Source: Epiperipatus broadwayi
Lineage: Eukaryota; Onychophora; Udeonychophora; Euonychophora; Peripatidae
Assembly (NCBI GenBank): GCA_028023455.1
Contig: JAQFVV010013347.1
Location: 85,720 to 149,719 of the forward strand
Reading direction: 5' to 3'
Length of the DNA: 64,000 nt
Shown: in pieces, positions 51,100 to 63,860 of the stretch
How positions within the stretch are numbered: the first letter of the stretch is position 1
Layout of the letters: each line of letters starts with the position of its first letter
The notes under the pieces: model-generated
What the model was told of the DNA's origin: nothing
The model's database searches: none
Seen by the model: the letters and a program-made list of their open reading frames with translations, nothing else
Program-made: the position numbers and the translations under genes

Positions 51100-52149
51100 A
51101 TTTTCCTTTACAAGTGCTCTTGCATATGTTCTCAAAGCCCAAAATCAAAGAAATTCCTAATCAGTGGTATTGCCATATTATTTGCAGTATTTTACCTGTA
51201 GAATATTGACATCTTCAGATTTTCTTCAAATGAATAAATTAATATTTATTTTAAATCCAATTTCTATCACCAAATAAATTTATAGTCAGCATAAATAGCC
51301 ACACACAAAAAAAACTGAAAATGACAATAGCATTCCATAATAAATAACATCTCAAACTCATTAAAGCCAAACACTAATATTTGTAACTTATAATCTTGAA
51401 TATTTATATATATTCTATATAAGTTTTTTATTCCATTTGAATACATTTTAATATAAATAAGATTCATTATATATTGACTGAAATCACAGTCATAAGTATG
51501 CAATAATTTATTTATTTATTTATTCATTTTTATAATTTATATTTTAAAACATTTGTTGTATAAAAAATATTTAGAAATTACAAGATAAAATATATAGAAT
51601 AATTAAGGTTACTTGTAAAAAACAAAGATGTATTTCTGAAAATGTGGTCTGAATTTTTTTTATTGAACACATCTATGCCTCTCTTGGCAGTTCACAATGG
51701 CTGTTTGGGTCAAGTTTTTAGATACTGCCAGATCCTAGCTATATAAAAATTACAACTCTACTTCAAATCTGCCTATAGACAATTATAAATATACAATCAT
51801 AAATTCTACATAACTTGGTATATTAACACAAAATAACTTGATTATTTTCTACATAACATTACCTAACATAATGTTAATTTGTAAATAACTAGTTCTGGCC
51901 TCCAATACGTTTATATTATCTTCATGTTTGTACTGAGTTGTCTAGTGAATAATTAAATTAGCACATATTGGTGAAGTACAACCACAGATGATTAGGAAAT
52001 TTATTGAAGGCTTGAAGAAATTATTTTTAAATTGATATCATGTCCAAAGTAACATTAAGGAGAGGATGTCAAACTGTTGCTTATGTTAATTTATCATCTT
52101 TGTTTATTCAGTTACAAATTTTAATAAATTTAACTTACTTATATTTATA
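51100..52149. other. A+T-rich tract, nothing recognised
   Basis: A TTTA tetranucleotide run at about 51509-51530. Frames are at chance length. Confidence 0.5.
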
Positions 52150-52345
52150 TATGTGTGAGAGATGGTGATCTGGCTCAACTGATGAGTGCTGATTTAGCAT
52201 GAAATACATATATTAAACATTATTTATCTTTTTTACGTGTATGTAATCATGTGTATCAGTTGTATAAGAATGGAGTGGATAGCTATAGAGAGCTTAAAAG
52301 TCTGAGGTCAAATCCCTTTTAATTACATTAAGTTCAGTATAGACA
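52150..52345. mobile_element. Family-C fragment: right arm with hammerhead
   Basis: GATGGTGATCTGG, hammerhead core, TTATTTATCTTTT, GTAATCATGTGTATCAG and AAGTCTGAGGTCAAATCCC correspond to the right arm of the element ending at 32758. The core and other arm are missing. Confidence 0.72.
52174..52217 (+). ncRNA. Type-1 hammerhead, core present, helices damaged
   Basis: CTGATGA (52179-52185) and GAA (52201-52203) are intact and stem II is UGCU/AGCA. Stem III reads AUAC/AUAU (one mismatch) and stem I keeps only two adjacent pairs. Activity is unlikely. Confidence 0.55.
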
Positions 52346-54652
52346 AAATACATGTATTTAAATATATATATTTACACAATTAAATGAAATAAAAGCACCT
52401 ACCATATTAATTCTATATTTTTTATATCATGCAGTATACAAATGGAAACTACATATGTTAATGTATCATTTTCTTTTTCTATGAGAAAACTTTGATAAGG
52501 AATATCTGACAGAAATTTGACATAAGGTTTATAAAGCCTTGAGAATAAATTTTAGTGTAAAAGAAATCAAATTGTATGCATTAATGATTGAAGCCCAATA
52601 TCCAAGATTGCTAAATTATTTATGATTATTTAAAACTACAAATGATTCTGAGTTTTAAATTCTTTTACCCTTATTCAACATTGTCATCACATTTGAGAAT
52701 ATCAACCTAAAGTGATAGCAATTTTAATGATGGAATCAATAATAGTTAAAACTTATTACTTATTAAAAGAAAACAAATGTTTTTTAAAATTTATTTAAAA
52801 GATTGCTCTCTAAAGACACATACCAAATCCTACAAACTGCATTCTTCCTAATTTATGTGCACATGAGTTACTAAACATTCAATCCAATATAATAATAGAT
52901 GCACCATTTCTGAAGTATGCCTGACATTATTATACCACATTAGAGTTGAGCATATTTCATAATTGAACTTTTTATATGGTTTAGTTGATTGATTGGGGAT
53001 ATGGAGATTTCTTTGTTGAATGCTATTAACAATTATATTATAATATAAAGATTTTCTCAATTATACTATAATATCAACAATAAAATTTTTTCATAATGTC
53101 TAGGTCATAATTTCATAGGATTTCTTTTCCTGAACATTTAGAAATACTATTTACAATTTATCATAATTTCTGAGCATTATAGTTATTCCTATTTTTAATT
53201 TATATAATTATTGAAGTTATAATATTTTGAAGTTCAAAAACAAAATAAAAAAGAAAATGTGTAAAAAAGTTAAACTGAAGAAACTGGAAGTAATTGCTGA
53301 ATCAGATAGAGCAAAATCACATGATATAACTTGTGTTGCACTCATATGTTCTTTTTTATGATTATGAAAATTAAATTACTACTTAATTTTGTTATGAAGA
53401 TAAGTTTAGATAAATTTTCAACTGGAAAATTATGGAATTATGTCTGAAAGTTGGATTTTCAGAAATAAAACCTTTTAGTAAGACACATATTAAAAGTTAC
53501 CAAAAATTAAAAAGTAGTCAGTAATGTGAAATGGCTTGAAAAACATGTTAATCAACTCTCAAAGAATTGCTAAAAAGTATCTAAATACTAAAAGAAAACA
53601 TTCTAATCAAAGAGACACTAAAGTATTAACTGATAGCATATATGGTGCTCATAATTGAAATAAATGTATCTAAATTTTCTATTTCAGAAAATATCTTCAA
53701 AATGATATAAATATTTGAGAAAGCTGGTTAAGTAAAAATTATACTTGTGAATTTTTAAAAAAAAAAAGGTTGAAAATGATGCAATGTAAAAAATTGTATC
53801 AGCAAAGTTCTTCAGATAAGTTGTTGACATGTGGACATTAACCTTTTAAAAACCAAATATTTAATAATTAACTTTAAATATAAGTTTAGATTTGGATAAC
53901 AAAATCTCATTTGATGGTACTAGTTAAATGTGATGCTTTTTTTGGTATTAATGTTTTTATGTACACATTTAATAAGGCTTCTGTTAATAATGAGAGGAAA
54001 TAATGAAGTTGCAGCACAATTAAGATGTGAAATATCACACCATATGATGGACAATGAAGTCTTTGGAATTAATAACATATGAAAAAAAGTAAATTTGATA
54101 AGGCGCATTGAAATTCTGCTAAAACTATCTCCAATCTTTTGTAAACATACAATAAAAAGTGTTAAATTAGTATTCAGTAGTATTCATGTTATTGAAAAGA
54201 ATATGCTGGATTTTTGCTTAGCAAACTTATTTATGATTCAATGTCCTGCTAAAATATTTTTTTAAAAAAGAATATTGATCCAAAGTTTAAAATATTGTTA
54301 TATAAAAGTTGAAAAAAATTAAAATTAGATTAGCTTTGGATTTATTGAGATACATTCTATAAACTTTAGCTCCGCACTCCACATTTCTTTAGAAAAACTT
54401 CTTGGGGCACATTATTTAATATGAAGCAAGTTGAACAGGATCATCCAATACTCAGTAATCTCATTTCAGTGAAATCAAAAAATTAAAAAAAAATAATACT
54501 GTTTATGTAGATATTAGATTCCCATTATATTTAAAGATCTGCATTAATAACTTGGTTAAAGTTTTTTTTTTTAAAAAAAGAGCAGGACTACATTGGATAA
54601 AAAATAATATAATTTTTTGGTTGAAGAATTAAGAATATTTGATTAATACAAT
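52346..54652. other. A+T-rich tract; weak transposase-like stretch not supported
   Basis: 53255-53330 reads VKLKKLEVIAESDRAKSHDI in one frame, slightly reminiscent of helix-turn-helix N-termini of pogo-type transposases, but nothing after it supports that. Otherwise unrecognised. Confidence 0.35.
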
Positions 54653-54662
54653 AATTCACTTT

Positions 54663-54860
54663 ATTTTTAAAACAGGCAAAACTCTCCATACAGTAGTGCC
54701 ACTCAGTGCCAACCAGAGTAATTTTACGCATAAACCTTCTGGCATCCATTGATTACTCTGGTTGGCACTGAGTGGCACTACTGTATGGAGAGTTTTGCCA
54801 GTTTTAATAACAGTAATGTGCTAACATAAGAAATAGTTATCATGTGATGTTTAGTGGTTT
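54663..54860. mobile_element. Family-A foldback element, short hairpin form
   Basis: Arms 54669-54722 and 54752-54805 are almost perfect inverse copies (AACAGGCAAAACTCTCC, GTAGTGCCACTCAGTGCC). The tail CATGTGATGTTTAGTGGTTT is complete. Flanks AATTCACTTT (54653-54662) and AATTCAATTT (54861-54870) are a probable 10-bp TSD with one mismatch. Confidence 0.85.
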
Positions 54861-54870
54861 AATTCAATTT

Positions 54871-55961
54871 GTTGTGGTGGATAACGTTATAACTAACAAT
54901 TACATCATATTGACCTTCTATGCATTTGATTGAAGATATAATTTTTTATAGCAACATTATATTATAAAATGAATATAAAATAATGTATTCCATTAATCTA
55001 ATGTACTATAAAAACAACAAGGCTGGAAAAATATAATCATTATTATAAAATAAATAAAAAGTTAGACATTTTTAATGTTAGCAATTTTAAATTTATTCAT
55101 AAATTATAACCTTTTAAAATCTTTTTTTATATTAATTTCAAATTACTATTTGTAAAATTATTATTAAAATGATATAATTATATTATATTCCAGCAACTTC
55201 TTTTGTAAAAGTCAGTATATCATATTTCACTTTTAAACTAAAATATAAAGTAAAAACATGTATAGAGAGAGGTCTTTCTTTCCTAACAAAATAACTGAAT
55301 TCTGGCAATTTATATACATGTACACATTCATATAGTTTAACATTGTTACTGCTAAACTTAATTTTATAAATAAAAGTAATTTGATTTGTTTGAAGAATCA
55401 GTTTAAAATAATTTATTGAGACAGTCATTTCATTACACTTAAGCATCAATTAATATTAAAAAATGTAAATATTAATATTGTATTTATCCTAAAAAGATAA
55501 AACAATTCATTCTAAAATCTTCATACTTGAATCTCTAATACTTCATTCTTTTTCTTATAAAATTTTTTATTAAAAAAATAACTTTTATGAAAAAAAGTTA
55601 TATCACTTAATGCTACTTTAAAACTGCCATTAAAAAATATCTAGAAGTTTATAAGCAAATGTAGTGGATACCATTTTCCTGCCACATTTACTGAAAAACA
55701 AATTCTTTTCATTTAAATATTTATATAATGATAAAATGTTTATAAGGTTGAAAAAGTTTTGATTTTTTGTGTGAGAATAATTTCTATATAATAAACTTTA
55801 TAAGAAATTGAGAAAAATTTTACAGGTGGAATATTTAGAGATAATTGTATAAGTAAAAAGTTATAAACTACATCATAAATTAATAAATCTTATCTATAAA
55901 AAATAAATAATTGCTAATAACTGCAGTTTTCGAGAAAGTGAGCCTTATAAATAAAACTATG

Positions 55962-55998
<37 letters not shown>

Positions 55999-57639
55999 TC
56001 TCATGAATAAAATCTGTTATATTTAATGATAATTTTTTTAGACAATTGATAGAGTTTATATGTTAATCTCTCATATTGTTTAGCTTTTATAATTTAACAA
56101 AAAATATTTCGTGCTTTATTGACGTATCTATCTGCAATTTATTCACTTTCCATACTTTTATAATGTCACAAATTTTTGCCTTAATTTTTTATAAAATAGA
56201 CTAAAACAGTTTTTATGTACTCATGTCATGATAAAAATTAGACAAAACATATACCTCAAATCAGTGCAGAAGTTCACACCTGTCAGAACATTCTAGTATC
56301 TATTAAATCAATCTATAATGTAAATTATAAACCATAATACTTATGGTTAAATGGCTGTTTCAAGACCATTAATCCACGATATAAAATGAAATCATGTATA
56401 CAAAGACTGAACAATAAAATCAGATTGTATTCTTATAAATATTATTATTTGTTTTTGTAGTTAACAAAAAAGTTAAAATAGAGGTAACAATTGTCGAAAA
56501 ATGTTTAAAGTATATTACTTCAAAGTTACATCTTGAATAAATAAAGGTTGCTCTAATTAATGATTTCTTCCAATTAGACTTTTTATATATATATAATTGT
56601 TGAATTGTCATAATTTGGAAAACCATATTATTCTCCTAACTGAATCATTGCTGTATAAATTCATTATATCTACAGATTATTTAAATATTTTGTAAATATT
56701 AGTTCATCTCATGAAGAATACAGTATTTCCAAATAATGTTGTCATCTTTCAAAATGATAATGTAATCTACTCAGTCAAAATCTATTTTTAAAAATATGAG
56801 AAAGATTTATACATCTTCTATGGATTAGAAAGTATTTATTATTTAAAGATTGTTGTGCAAGTGTGATCTTTTTTTTTTAAATAGTGAATGAAAGATCAAT
56901 AATATTCATAATATCTTTCAGGGAGTTTGTCTTTTTTCCACAATGAAAGGCTCAATTTTCCTCTTTGTTCATTTCAAATGTTAAATAATTTCATCTCTTT
57001 AAGAATATACAGTTCTTAATACAAGTAATAATTTTTTACCATAAAATTATCACAGATATTCTAATTTATTTTGTCAAACATCTGTATTTTTCATCATTAA
57101 TATCCTACATCAAAAGTCAAATCTTACACATTAAATCATAATATTTTTTAAAATACTCTTAGTACTAGTCTATTTTTCAAAAACTCTTACTTTAATTCTT
57201 CTTAATAATGTATAATCTTTTCTACAATTTTTACTTTACCTTTCACATTTTCTTCCAACACGTCTCTTATAATTTCTATGATTTTGAAAAGAATGTGTAT
57301 AATCTAATCCTTTGTTCCCCAATAAATAATATACCTTTATGTTTATAATTTGGCATTTTAATTTTTTTTTTTCAGAATTTTTTAAATTGTCTGAGTTCTC
57401 TCAAACCATGAAAAGAAATATTCTAAATAAAACATTTTATAAGTCATATTTTTGTTTAGTTTTAATTTTCAAAAAATGAAAGTAAATTTATTGCAGAATT
57501 AAAATCTTTTGGCCTTTGCAATTTTCATGTAATTTTTTTATAACTATTTTCATTACTAGTTAACTAACTTCTCAAATATTTAAAAACACTTACATATATG
57601 ATTTAGAATATCATTCAAACTTTTATTATTTTTATCTCT
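54871..57639. other. A+T-rich tract, nothing recognised
   Basis: A (TA)n of about 30 bp at 55965-55994. An 88-codon minus frame (55183-55449) is at chance length. Confidence 0.5.
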
Positions 57640-58260
57640 GTCTTTTCATTGTTATATTATGATCCCTATAGTTTAGTACAGCAGTACAATGACACATTCT
57701 GGAGATAAAAGTCCAGTTTCACTCATTTCTGATACTTTCACACAAACCATTCTATGATTTCATCAAAAATGTGTAGATTTAAAATTTATCTTTCAATAAT
57801 TGTCATCCCAATTTACTGGAAGAGTTATCCATCATAGTTAATATTCTGTTAAATTTATTCTTACTATCTACAAATAATTATATATCCATTAAATCTAATA
57901 TTGAATTCTTTCTCTTCTAATATGAACTTTATTCTTATAAAGACAACAATTATTACCAAATCATCTAAATAATCTGAACAAAAAAAAAGATAGACAGTAT
58001 CCCTATCTTATGTTTTTTCTATATCTATTCATCGTAAAAGACCACCATTGATATGCAAATCATTATTAGTTATTATTTTGTTCACTATTTCTTTTAGAAT
58101 ATCCAACAAGATGATTTAATTAACTCCATCAAAAGCCTTTTTAAGGCAAATAAAATTGCTATCAATTGTTTTCTTTTTTATTAAATATTTCATAATTGTC
58201 CTCGCTATTTTAATTGTATTTCTTCCTCTTTTTTATTTTCCGAAATTCGGACTAATTTTC
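57640..58260 (-). pseudogene. LINE reverse transcriptase remnant
   Basis: On minus, SNFICLKKAFDGVN is followed by a stop and IILLDILKEIVNK (the RT block with the first catalytic Asp, usually D-x-KKAFD-x-V-N-W). Then, in another frame, comes IR-stop-GYCLS, the relic of the G-x-RQG-x-x-LSP motif (Gln to stop), followed by NIRFNGYIII, a block before the ADD motif. Beyond about 57900 the homology is only suggestive. A third LINE lineage or very old copy. Confidence 0.6.
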
Positions 58261-58474
58261 AGTTAAAAGCATATTTAATTTAATAGAAATATAGTTGGAA
58301 ATTTAAAATGATTATTTCCATCAAATTTTATTATATTAAACTATTTTATTAATTAAGTGATAATTATGCTTCAAAAGTAACCTTTATTAAATTTCATAAA
58401 GTTACATAAGTTACTTATGTAATAACTAAATACAGGCTTATTATATACCTGTATCAATCTATGTATAATAAATA

Positions 58475-58655
58475 TATAGGGTTTATGAGCACATACTTTC
58501 ACATTGCCCACCATTCTCTACTCTATCTCATAACATCGATACATTTGAACAGATATATGTCGAAAAGATAAAAAATCACCAATATATGTATTTCATGCTA
58601 AACCAGTATTCATCAGTTGGTCCAGATTATCATCTCTACATATATATGCAATAAG
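58475..58655. mobile_element. Family-C fragment: left arm with hammerhead
   Basis: GGGTTTATGAGCACATACTT, CATAACATCGATACATTTG and GAAAAGATAAAAAATCACC match the left arm at 25309-25400. The hammerhead follows and the copy stops after TATATATGCAATAAG, where a tandem repeat starts. Confidence 0.75.
58578..58621 (-). ncRNA. Type-1 hammerhead with weakened stems II and III
   Basis: CTGATGA and GAA are intact on minus and stem I ACCAA/UUGGU is complete. Stem II has an A-C opposition and stem III is AUAC/AUAU. Possibly weakly active at best. Confidence 0.6.
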
Positions 58656-58759
58656 AAACATGATGTCATAGATACAAGTTAATACATAATATTATATATG
58701 CAATAAGCTACATGATGTCATAGATACAAGTTAATACATAATATTATATATGCAATAAG
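58656..58759. repeat. 52-bp tandem duplication
   Basis: 58656-58707 and 58708-58759 are nearly identical (ACATGATGTCATAGATACAA ... TATATGCAATAAG). The unit end is the same as the last bases of the adjoining family-C fragment. Confidence 0.92.
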
Positions 58760-59400
58760 GGTTTACAAACTTGATTGTGAAAGAGAAAAAAACATGACTT
58801 ACAGTAATTGAATGTAGAATAATTGTTATATAACAAGATAAATGTTTTAAATTAGATTTACATAGAATTTTTAAATGGGATCTTGAGAGAAAAATACATG
58901 GAAGTATATGATAGTATGAGTGAACACATATAGATGGAGGTTGGAGTTTGGGTTAGATTGATATATTATTGTATATAAATTGGGCATATTTGGTGTGAAG
59001 GATTGTAGCTTTTATGACTGTCTTGTTGTTTATGTGTTACATAAGTTGTATGTGACAAAACATGAATTTTTAAATACAATTTGTCACATAAGATTACATA
59101 TGCAATGAAGGTTTACAATTTTGTATATCATAAACATAAGATGATTTACAGTAGTTGGAAGAAGAAGAATTGTTGCATAATAAGATAAATATGTTAAATT
59201 AAGTTTATATAGTATTTTTAAAAGCATTATGAAATAAATCATAAAAGAAGATGGTAATATTTACTAATACATTTTGGGAGAGTGTATTGAGTTAATGTTC
59301 CATTGGTGTGTGGTTGTAAATAAATTGTGCTTATTTATTGGTAAGCAGTAAAGGTGTCATGGATAAGTTTTATTGTTCATGGGTTGTGCATTTAAAGTTC
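58745..59400. repeat. Diverged tandem duplication of about 350 bp
   Basis: 58745-58880 and 59093-59222 align (TATATGCAATAAGGGTTTACAA with CATATGCAATGAAGGTTTAC; AACAAGATAAAT with ATAAGATAAAT), and later blocks (TAAATTGGGCATATTTGG with TAAATTGTGCTTATTTATTG) continue at the same offset. Old compared with the 52-bp repeat. Confidence 0.6.
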
Positions 59401-59404
59401 ATTT

Positions 59405-62400
59405 GAGATTGGTTAGTGTAATAATCTTGTAAATTTCCTTGGATTGGTGGGTTGATGAGGCAGATTACCATGCTACTCTCAAGTGGTGCAATGTTTATTC
59501 TGGAGTTGATCATGGTGTGATGTGGATCTATGAGTTCATGTGTTGTAGGCACTTGAGCTGGTTAAAATTCCAGAAAGTGGGGTAAAAGCAATATAGAGAG
59601 TGGTTGGAGTCTATGGTTGATATAATGATGGACTAGGGGGGATATAATTGATGTAAATATCCCTGTGGAATGGTAATAATAAATTTTGACAAATTATTGT
59701 TAGCATGTCAGGAATCCACACACAGGGAGGTGGTTTAAAATATTTTTTTTAAGTCTAAATTTTAAATATTGTGGCATTGGTTGTGTTGAAATATGAAATT
59801 GACTTACTCATTAACAGACTTGAAATATCTTTGCTTTTGCTGACATGGAAATTGTTCTTGGTGATGCTGGCATAAATTTTTTTATGAGTTAAAGTTGAAA
59901 ACATTGGCAGAATAAGTTTTGACATCAACCACTTGACCATGTGATCATACAGAAGCCATTTTGATTGGTTTTAATGATTTTTAAAATGTCATTTTTTAAA
60001 AAAAAAGCTTTTGTAAATTCAAAACTATCTTAGAAAAAATGATGACATAGTTGATTGTTAATAATTTGTACAATATATGTTAAACTTACCTGAAATATTG
60101 GAGATTTTGAGTAGTTTTGTAAAGATATAAATCCTTAAATTTTTACTTGTTGCCTATGTAATACTAAGGTTTCTTGCTGCTAATCAAATATTTTGTCGTA
60201 TGAATTATCTGTTAGACATGGATTTTTTTATAATTAATGTGTTATCTAATTAATACAAGTTCAGTCTTTGTGATGGCTTGAAATTTATGTTTAAAAAAAC
60301 TGGTATTACACAAATTCTTAGGATTCGAAATAGGAACTTTGGAATGAACATGGTGACAAGCCTAAGATTAATAAAGTGATTTTTGATAAAAAAAATCATT
60401 GAATGATAATTATTAATAAAAAATATAGTAACAAATATTTTAAATAATAAATTATATCATTAAATCACCTTTCTTTTAATATTAAGAAACATCTTGGTCT
60501 TTGAAAAAAACATGCTACTAAAAATTATCGAGAAATAGATGGGATAAAAGGATTGCAATAAAACGTGCAAAAATGAAACAGAGATAAAAGTTATTCACAA
60601 AAATTAAAAAAAAAATCCCCTGGTTTGGATATATATGTTAAATGAATAATAATTAAAAACAAAATTCCTAAAATTTGGTATTGTATAATGAAATTTAAAT
60701 AGATGACATTAGAATGAGTGTGGAATTAATATGCATTTATTTAGCATTCTTATGTGAGATATGACTTAGAGAGACGGAACAAAAGCATCAATCATTTGCA
60801 AATACTTAATCAAGTTTGCTATTACTAATAAATTAATTTTTTCAAGTCAATTTTTATAGTAATTAAAATTCTATTAAAATTTAATCAAATTTTAAAAATT
60901 TTCAAACTCTATTTTACATATTACCATTACAACCTTTTCTTTTACAATTGGAATAGATTTTATTCTCGTTTTAACTATTTTTTAAAAATAACATAAAGAA
61001 CAGTATTTATATCTATAAAAAGTTACTTATATATTTTATTTTTTTAAATACAGCCTCTATTTTTTTATCTATTAACTTAACTTTTTTTCAGTGATCCTAT
61101 TTCATTTTGGGAACATTTTTTCTTTGCAACATAATTTTCTATTATATTGCATAGACTTTATTTATACCATTATTTACATTGTTACATTTTTTCTCTATAC
61201 TTTTATTTTTCATTTCCTTAATGAGGCAAACCTTTTTGTATTTTTATTATTTTCTTATCTCTTTTGTAATATATATAATTTATTATTATTATTTTTGATT
61301 AATTTTTGCTCTTAATATAAAAGTTTTAATATTTAGATTTCTGTTTATACTTATTTCTTATCAAAATTGAATGTTTTCTCTGTTTTACAATAACATTTTC
61401 ATTTGTTTCTCAGTTCATTTAGCTCTTAAAACAATATCTCAGTACTACACTGTATTCAAACTTATATAATAATTCTAGAATGTTTCTAAAACTATTTTGA
61501 CTCGACACATAATCCATTTACAATCTATTCAAATGGTTTATAGTTTATCTTATATGAATTCTTTTCTTGTAATTTTTGAACTATATATTTAATATTATCA
61601 TGTTTTGTTCACAAAACTTATCATTTCCCCCCATTTTGTATATTTTAAACTCACTCCATATCTCTTACAAATTTATAATCTTTTCAGTGTTTTTATTAAT
61701 AGCATTATAATATTCCAATTACTATTACAAACTATTTTTATAATCATTTTCAATATTTTATCCAATTTCTAAATCATAATTATAATCATTACTGAAATTT
61801 TATAAAAATCCAGCAAAGCGCATAAATTACATTTCAGCATAACTACCAATAACATAAGCATTCATAAAAATATTACTCTTTAAATTTATTTTTATTCTTG
61901 GATCTAGTGTATACTCTCTTCATTACAGCTGCTGATAACTCCAGGGTAAGTCCAACTTCTCCCTTTTTTATTTGAAAGACAATAGTGAGAACTTTGTCTA
62001 TATTTGCAACATTTTATTTTTACAATTAATCCTTTTTTCTATTTATATTAAGAATCTTTCCTTTATTTATTACAAAAATAAGCTTACAAATGAAAGATAT
62101 TCTAAAAGTTAATATTTGAACTTTGCAAAATAAAAATTAAAGTACTAAACTGAATTCTTAATTATCACAATGGTGCTTTTCATTGTTGAATTGTAATATT
62201 TTATACTCATAAAAGTTATAGAATGAAATATTTTTCATTTAAATTTTATTTACAAAATACAAACAAATTTTAGTTGAGACATCATAAAAGAATAAAAATG
62301 TAATTTAAAATTCAAAATTATCTTTACTAATATTAAATTTCACAAAATTTTTTTCACTGACATGTATAAAAGCAAATATTTTAACCAGTTAAAACAATTT

Positions 62401-62565
62401 CCACTTTTATTGTAATTATATTTTTTATGACATGTCTTTTTAATAACATTATTTTAAAATAAAATCTAATAATCATATATGCTTTTAGTTTAAATAAATA
62501 TTTTATACATATAAGTTTAAGTATGTAAATAAATTATTAATAATTATAATTTGGTACTGTTTTAT
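59405..62565. other. A+T-rich tract, nothing recognised
   Basis: G/T-rich strand bias at 59400-59960, then very A+T-rich to 62560. No supportable gene. Confidence 0.45.
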
Positions 62566-62569
62566 TAGG

Positions 62570-62880
62570 CACCATACATCAGTTGATGGTGCCATTTCTG
62601 TGCAAAAACATAGAAGTATGCCATTTACATGGCTGAACATATGGCTACTACAACACTACATTTGTAATAACCATTTGGGGCTTAATGATGACATTGTTCT
62701 CTATGCAAATGCACTGAAATAGTATACCCAGCTTTGTGTGGCAACACTTTATGCATATGATCAGTAATGACAGTTCACTACTATTTCGTATGAGGGTGAC
62801 TGGACATCAATTTCCCAAAACTCTGCTCCAAACTCATTGTCTTACACCCCAACTGATGTAGTCTTACACGGTAATAATTT
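62570..62880 (+). other. Segment of normal complexity, unrecognised, perhaps coding relic
   Basis: Less A+T-rich than anything nearby. An open stretch of about 49 codons (HHTSVDGAISVQKHRSMPFT...) begins at about 62571. It breaks at TAG near 62719. It precedes the putative transposase exon and may belong to the same insertion. Confidence 0.25.
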
Positions 62881-62883
62881 TCA

Positions 62884-63122
62884 GTGTGTCAGCATGCATC
62901 CCTAGGTAGTTTGGAAGCTGTGAGAAATTGGGGAGGGATCAGACAGAGCCCAATTCGAGGTGTTCATAAAACATCATGTTTTTGCAGTATCAGGTATGAG
63001 ATGAATAAAATGGCTGAAGGCAACAGCAAACATTTCAAACTGTGGGGCTTACCCAATGCAGAAGCTGATGCTGTTGCCTTTCTGCAGGCCCAAAACATCC
63101 TGCCACATATGCCTTCACAAAG
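62884..63122 (+). pseudogene. Possible first exon of a Merlin/ISXO2-like transposase
   Basis: The frame with ATG at 63001 or 63010 reads MAEGNSKHFKLWGLPNAEA, then DAVAFLQAQNILPHMPSQ, and ends at CACAAAG|GTGAGG, a good splice donor (63122/63123). The spacing of F-x-L-x-x-L, E-x-x-A-x-x-FLQ and x-x-LP resembles the N-terminus of ISXO2-like transposases, in which a zinc-binding region follows. That region is not present directly after the donor, so either the next exon is outside or decayed, or the resemblance is accidental. The G+C-richer codon use stands out in the window. Confidence 0.4.
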
Positions 63123-63124
63123 GT

Positions 63125-63639
63125 GAGGATCTCTTTAGGGCCATAGTAGCTGAGATGATGGACAACCATAACTGGTAACTACTTTAAAGGAAGGACATTA
63201 TTTTATTTTTCCTGTTTAGATTGTTTGGCCCATTATCTTTGAAATTGTTTATTAAAATGAATGTTTCCAGCAGCTGTAGTTCTTTTTTGCAAATTAATTG
63301 ATCTAATTTCATAGTTTTCAATAAAGTTATTTTTGAAATCAATGTGTGTGTGTGTTGTGATTGATTTGTAACACAATCAATTGAAATAGTTTTTTGGGGT
63401 TTAATTTTTCCCACTTGTTTAAAAATGTTACAAGAATTAGGTGAAGTTACTTTTGAAATGAATTGTTTGTTTGGTTATTGAAATTTTTAATGTACTGTTA
63501 GAAGAATAGTGTCAATTTGAAAGTGTCATTTTAAAGTCCAATAATGTAAATTTAAAGGAAGGAACCAAAAAAAGTATTTTTTAAATAAATTTTTTTGTTG
63601 GTTTGATGTAGAATTGCATAAATTTGAAAATGAAAATTA
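63125..63639. other. A+T-rich tract with short GT run
   Basis: GTGTGTGTGTTGTG at 63342-63356. Nothing else. Confidence 0.5.
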
Positions 63640-63860
63640 AAAAAAAAAATTCCCTGGCATAATTTCCAAAAAAGTAGTTTTTAAATAATATAAATTTGAA
63701 AGAAAAAAAAACTCTGGCATAATTTCCCAAAAAGTTGTTTTTAAATCATTTCCCCAAAAAGTTGTTTTTAAATAAATTTCCAAAAAATGTAGTTTTTAAA
63801 TAGTGTAAATTTGAAAAAAAAATCCCCTGGCATAATTTTCAAAAAAGTTGTTTTTTCTCT
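63640..63860. repeat. Degenerate minisatellite
   Basis: At least four imperfect units with the motif CTGGCATAATTTCCAAAAAA and GTTGTTTTTAAATAA, each followed by AATTTGAAA and an A run. Period varies between about 35 and 70 bp. Confidence 0.8.

Noticed and set aside
53255-53330. VKLKKLEVIAESDRAK, like a transposase helix-turn-helix
   Set aside because: No following domain and dense stops; resemblance is too short.
61091-61315. 74-codon Phe/Leu/Ile-rich frame resembling a membrane protein
   Set aside because: Expected from T-rich low-complexity DNA; no other gene signal.
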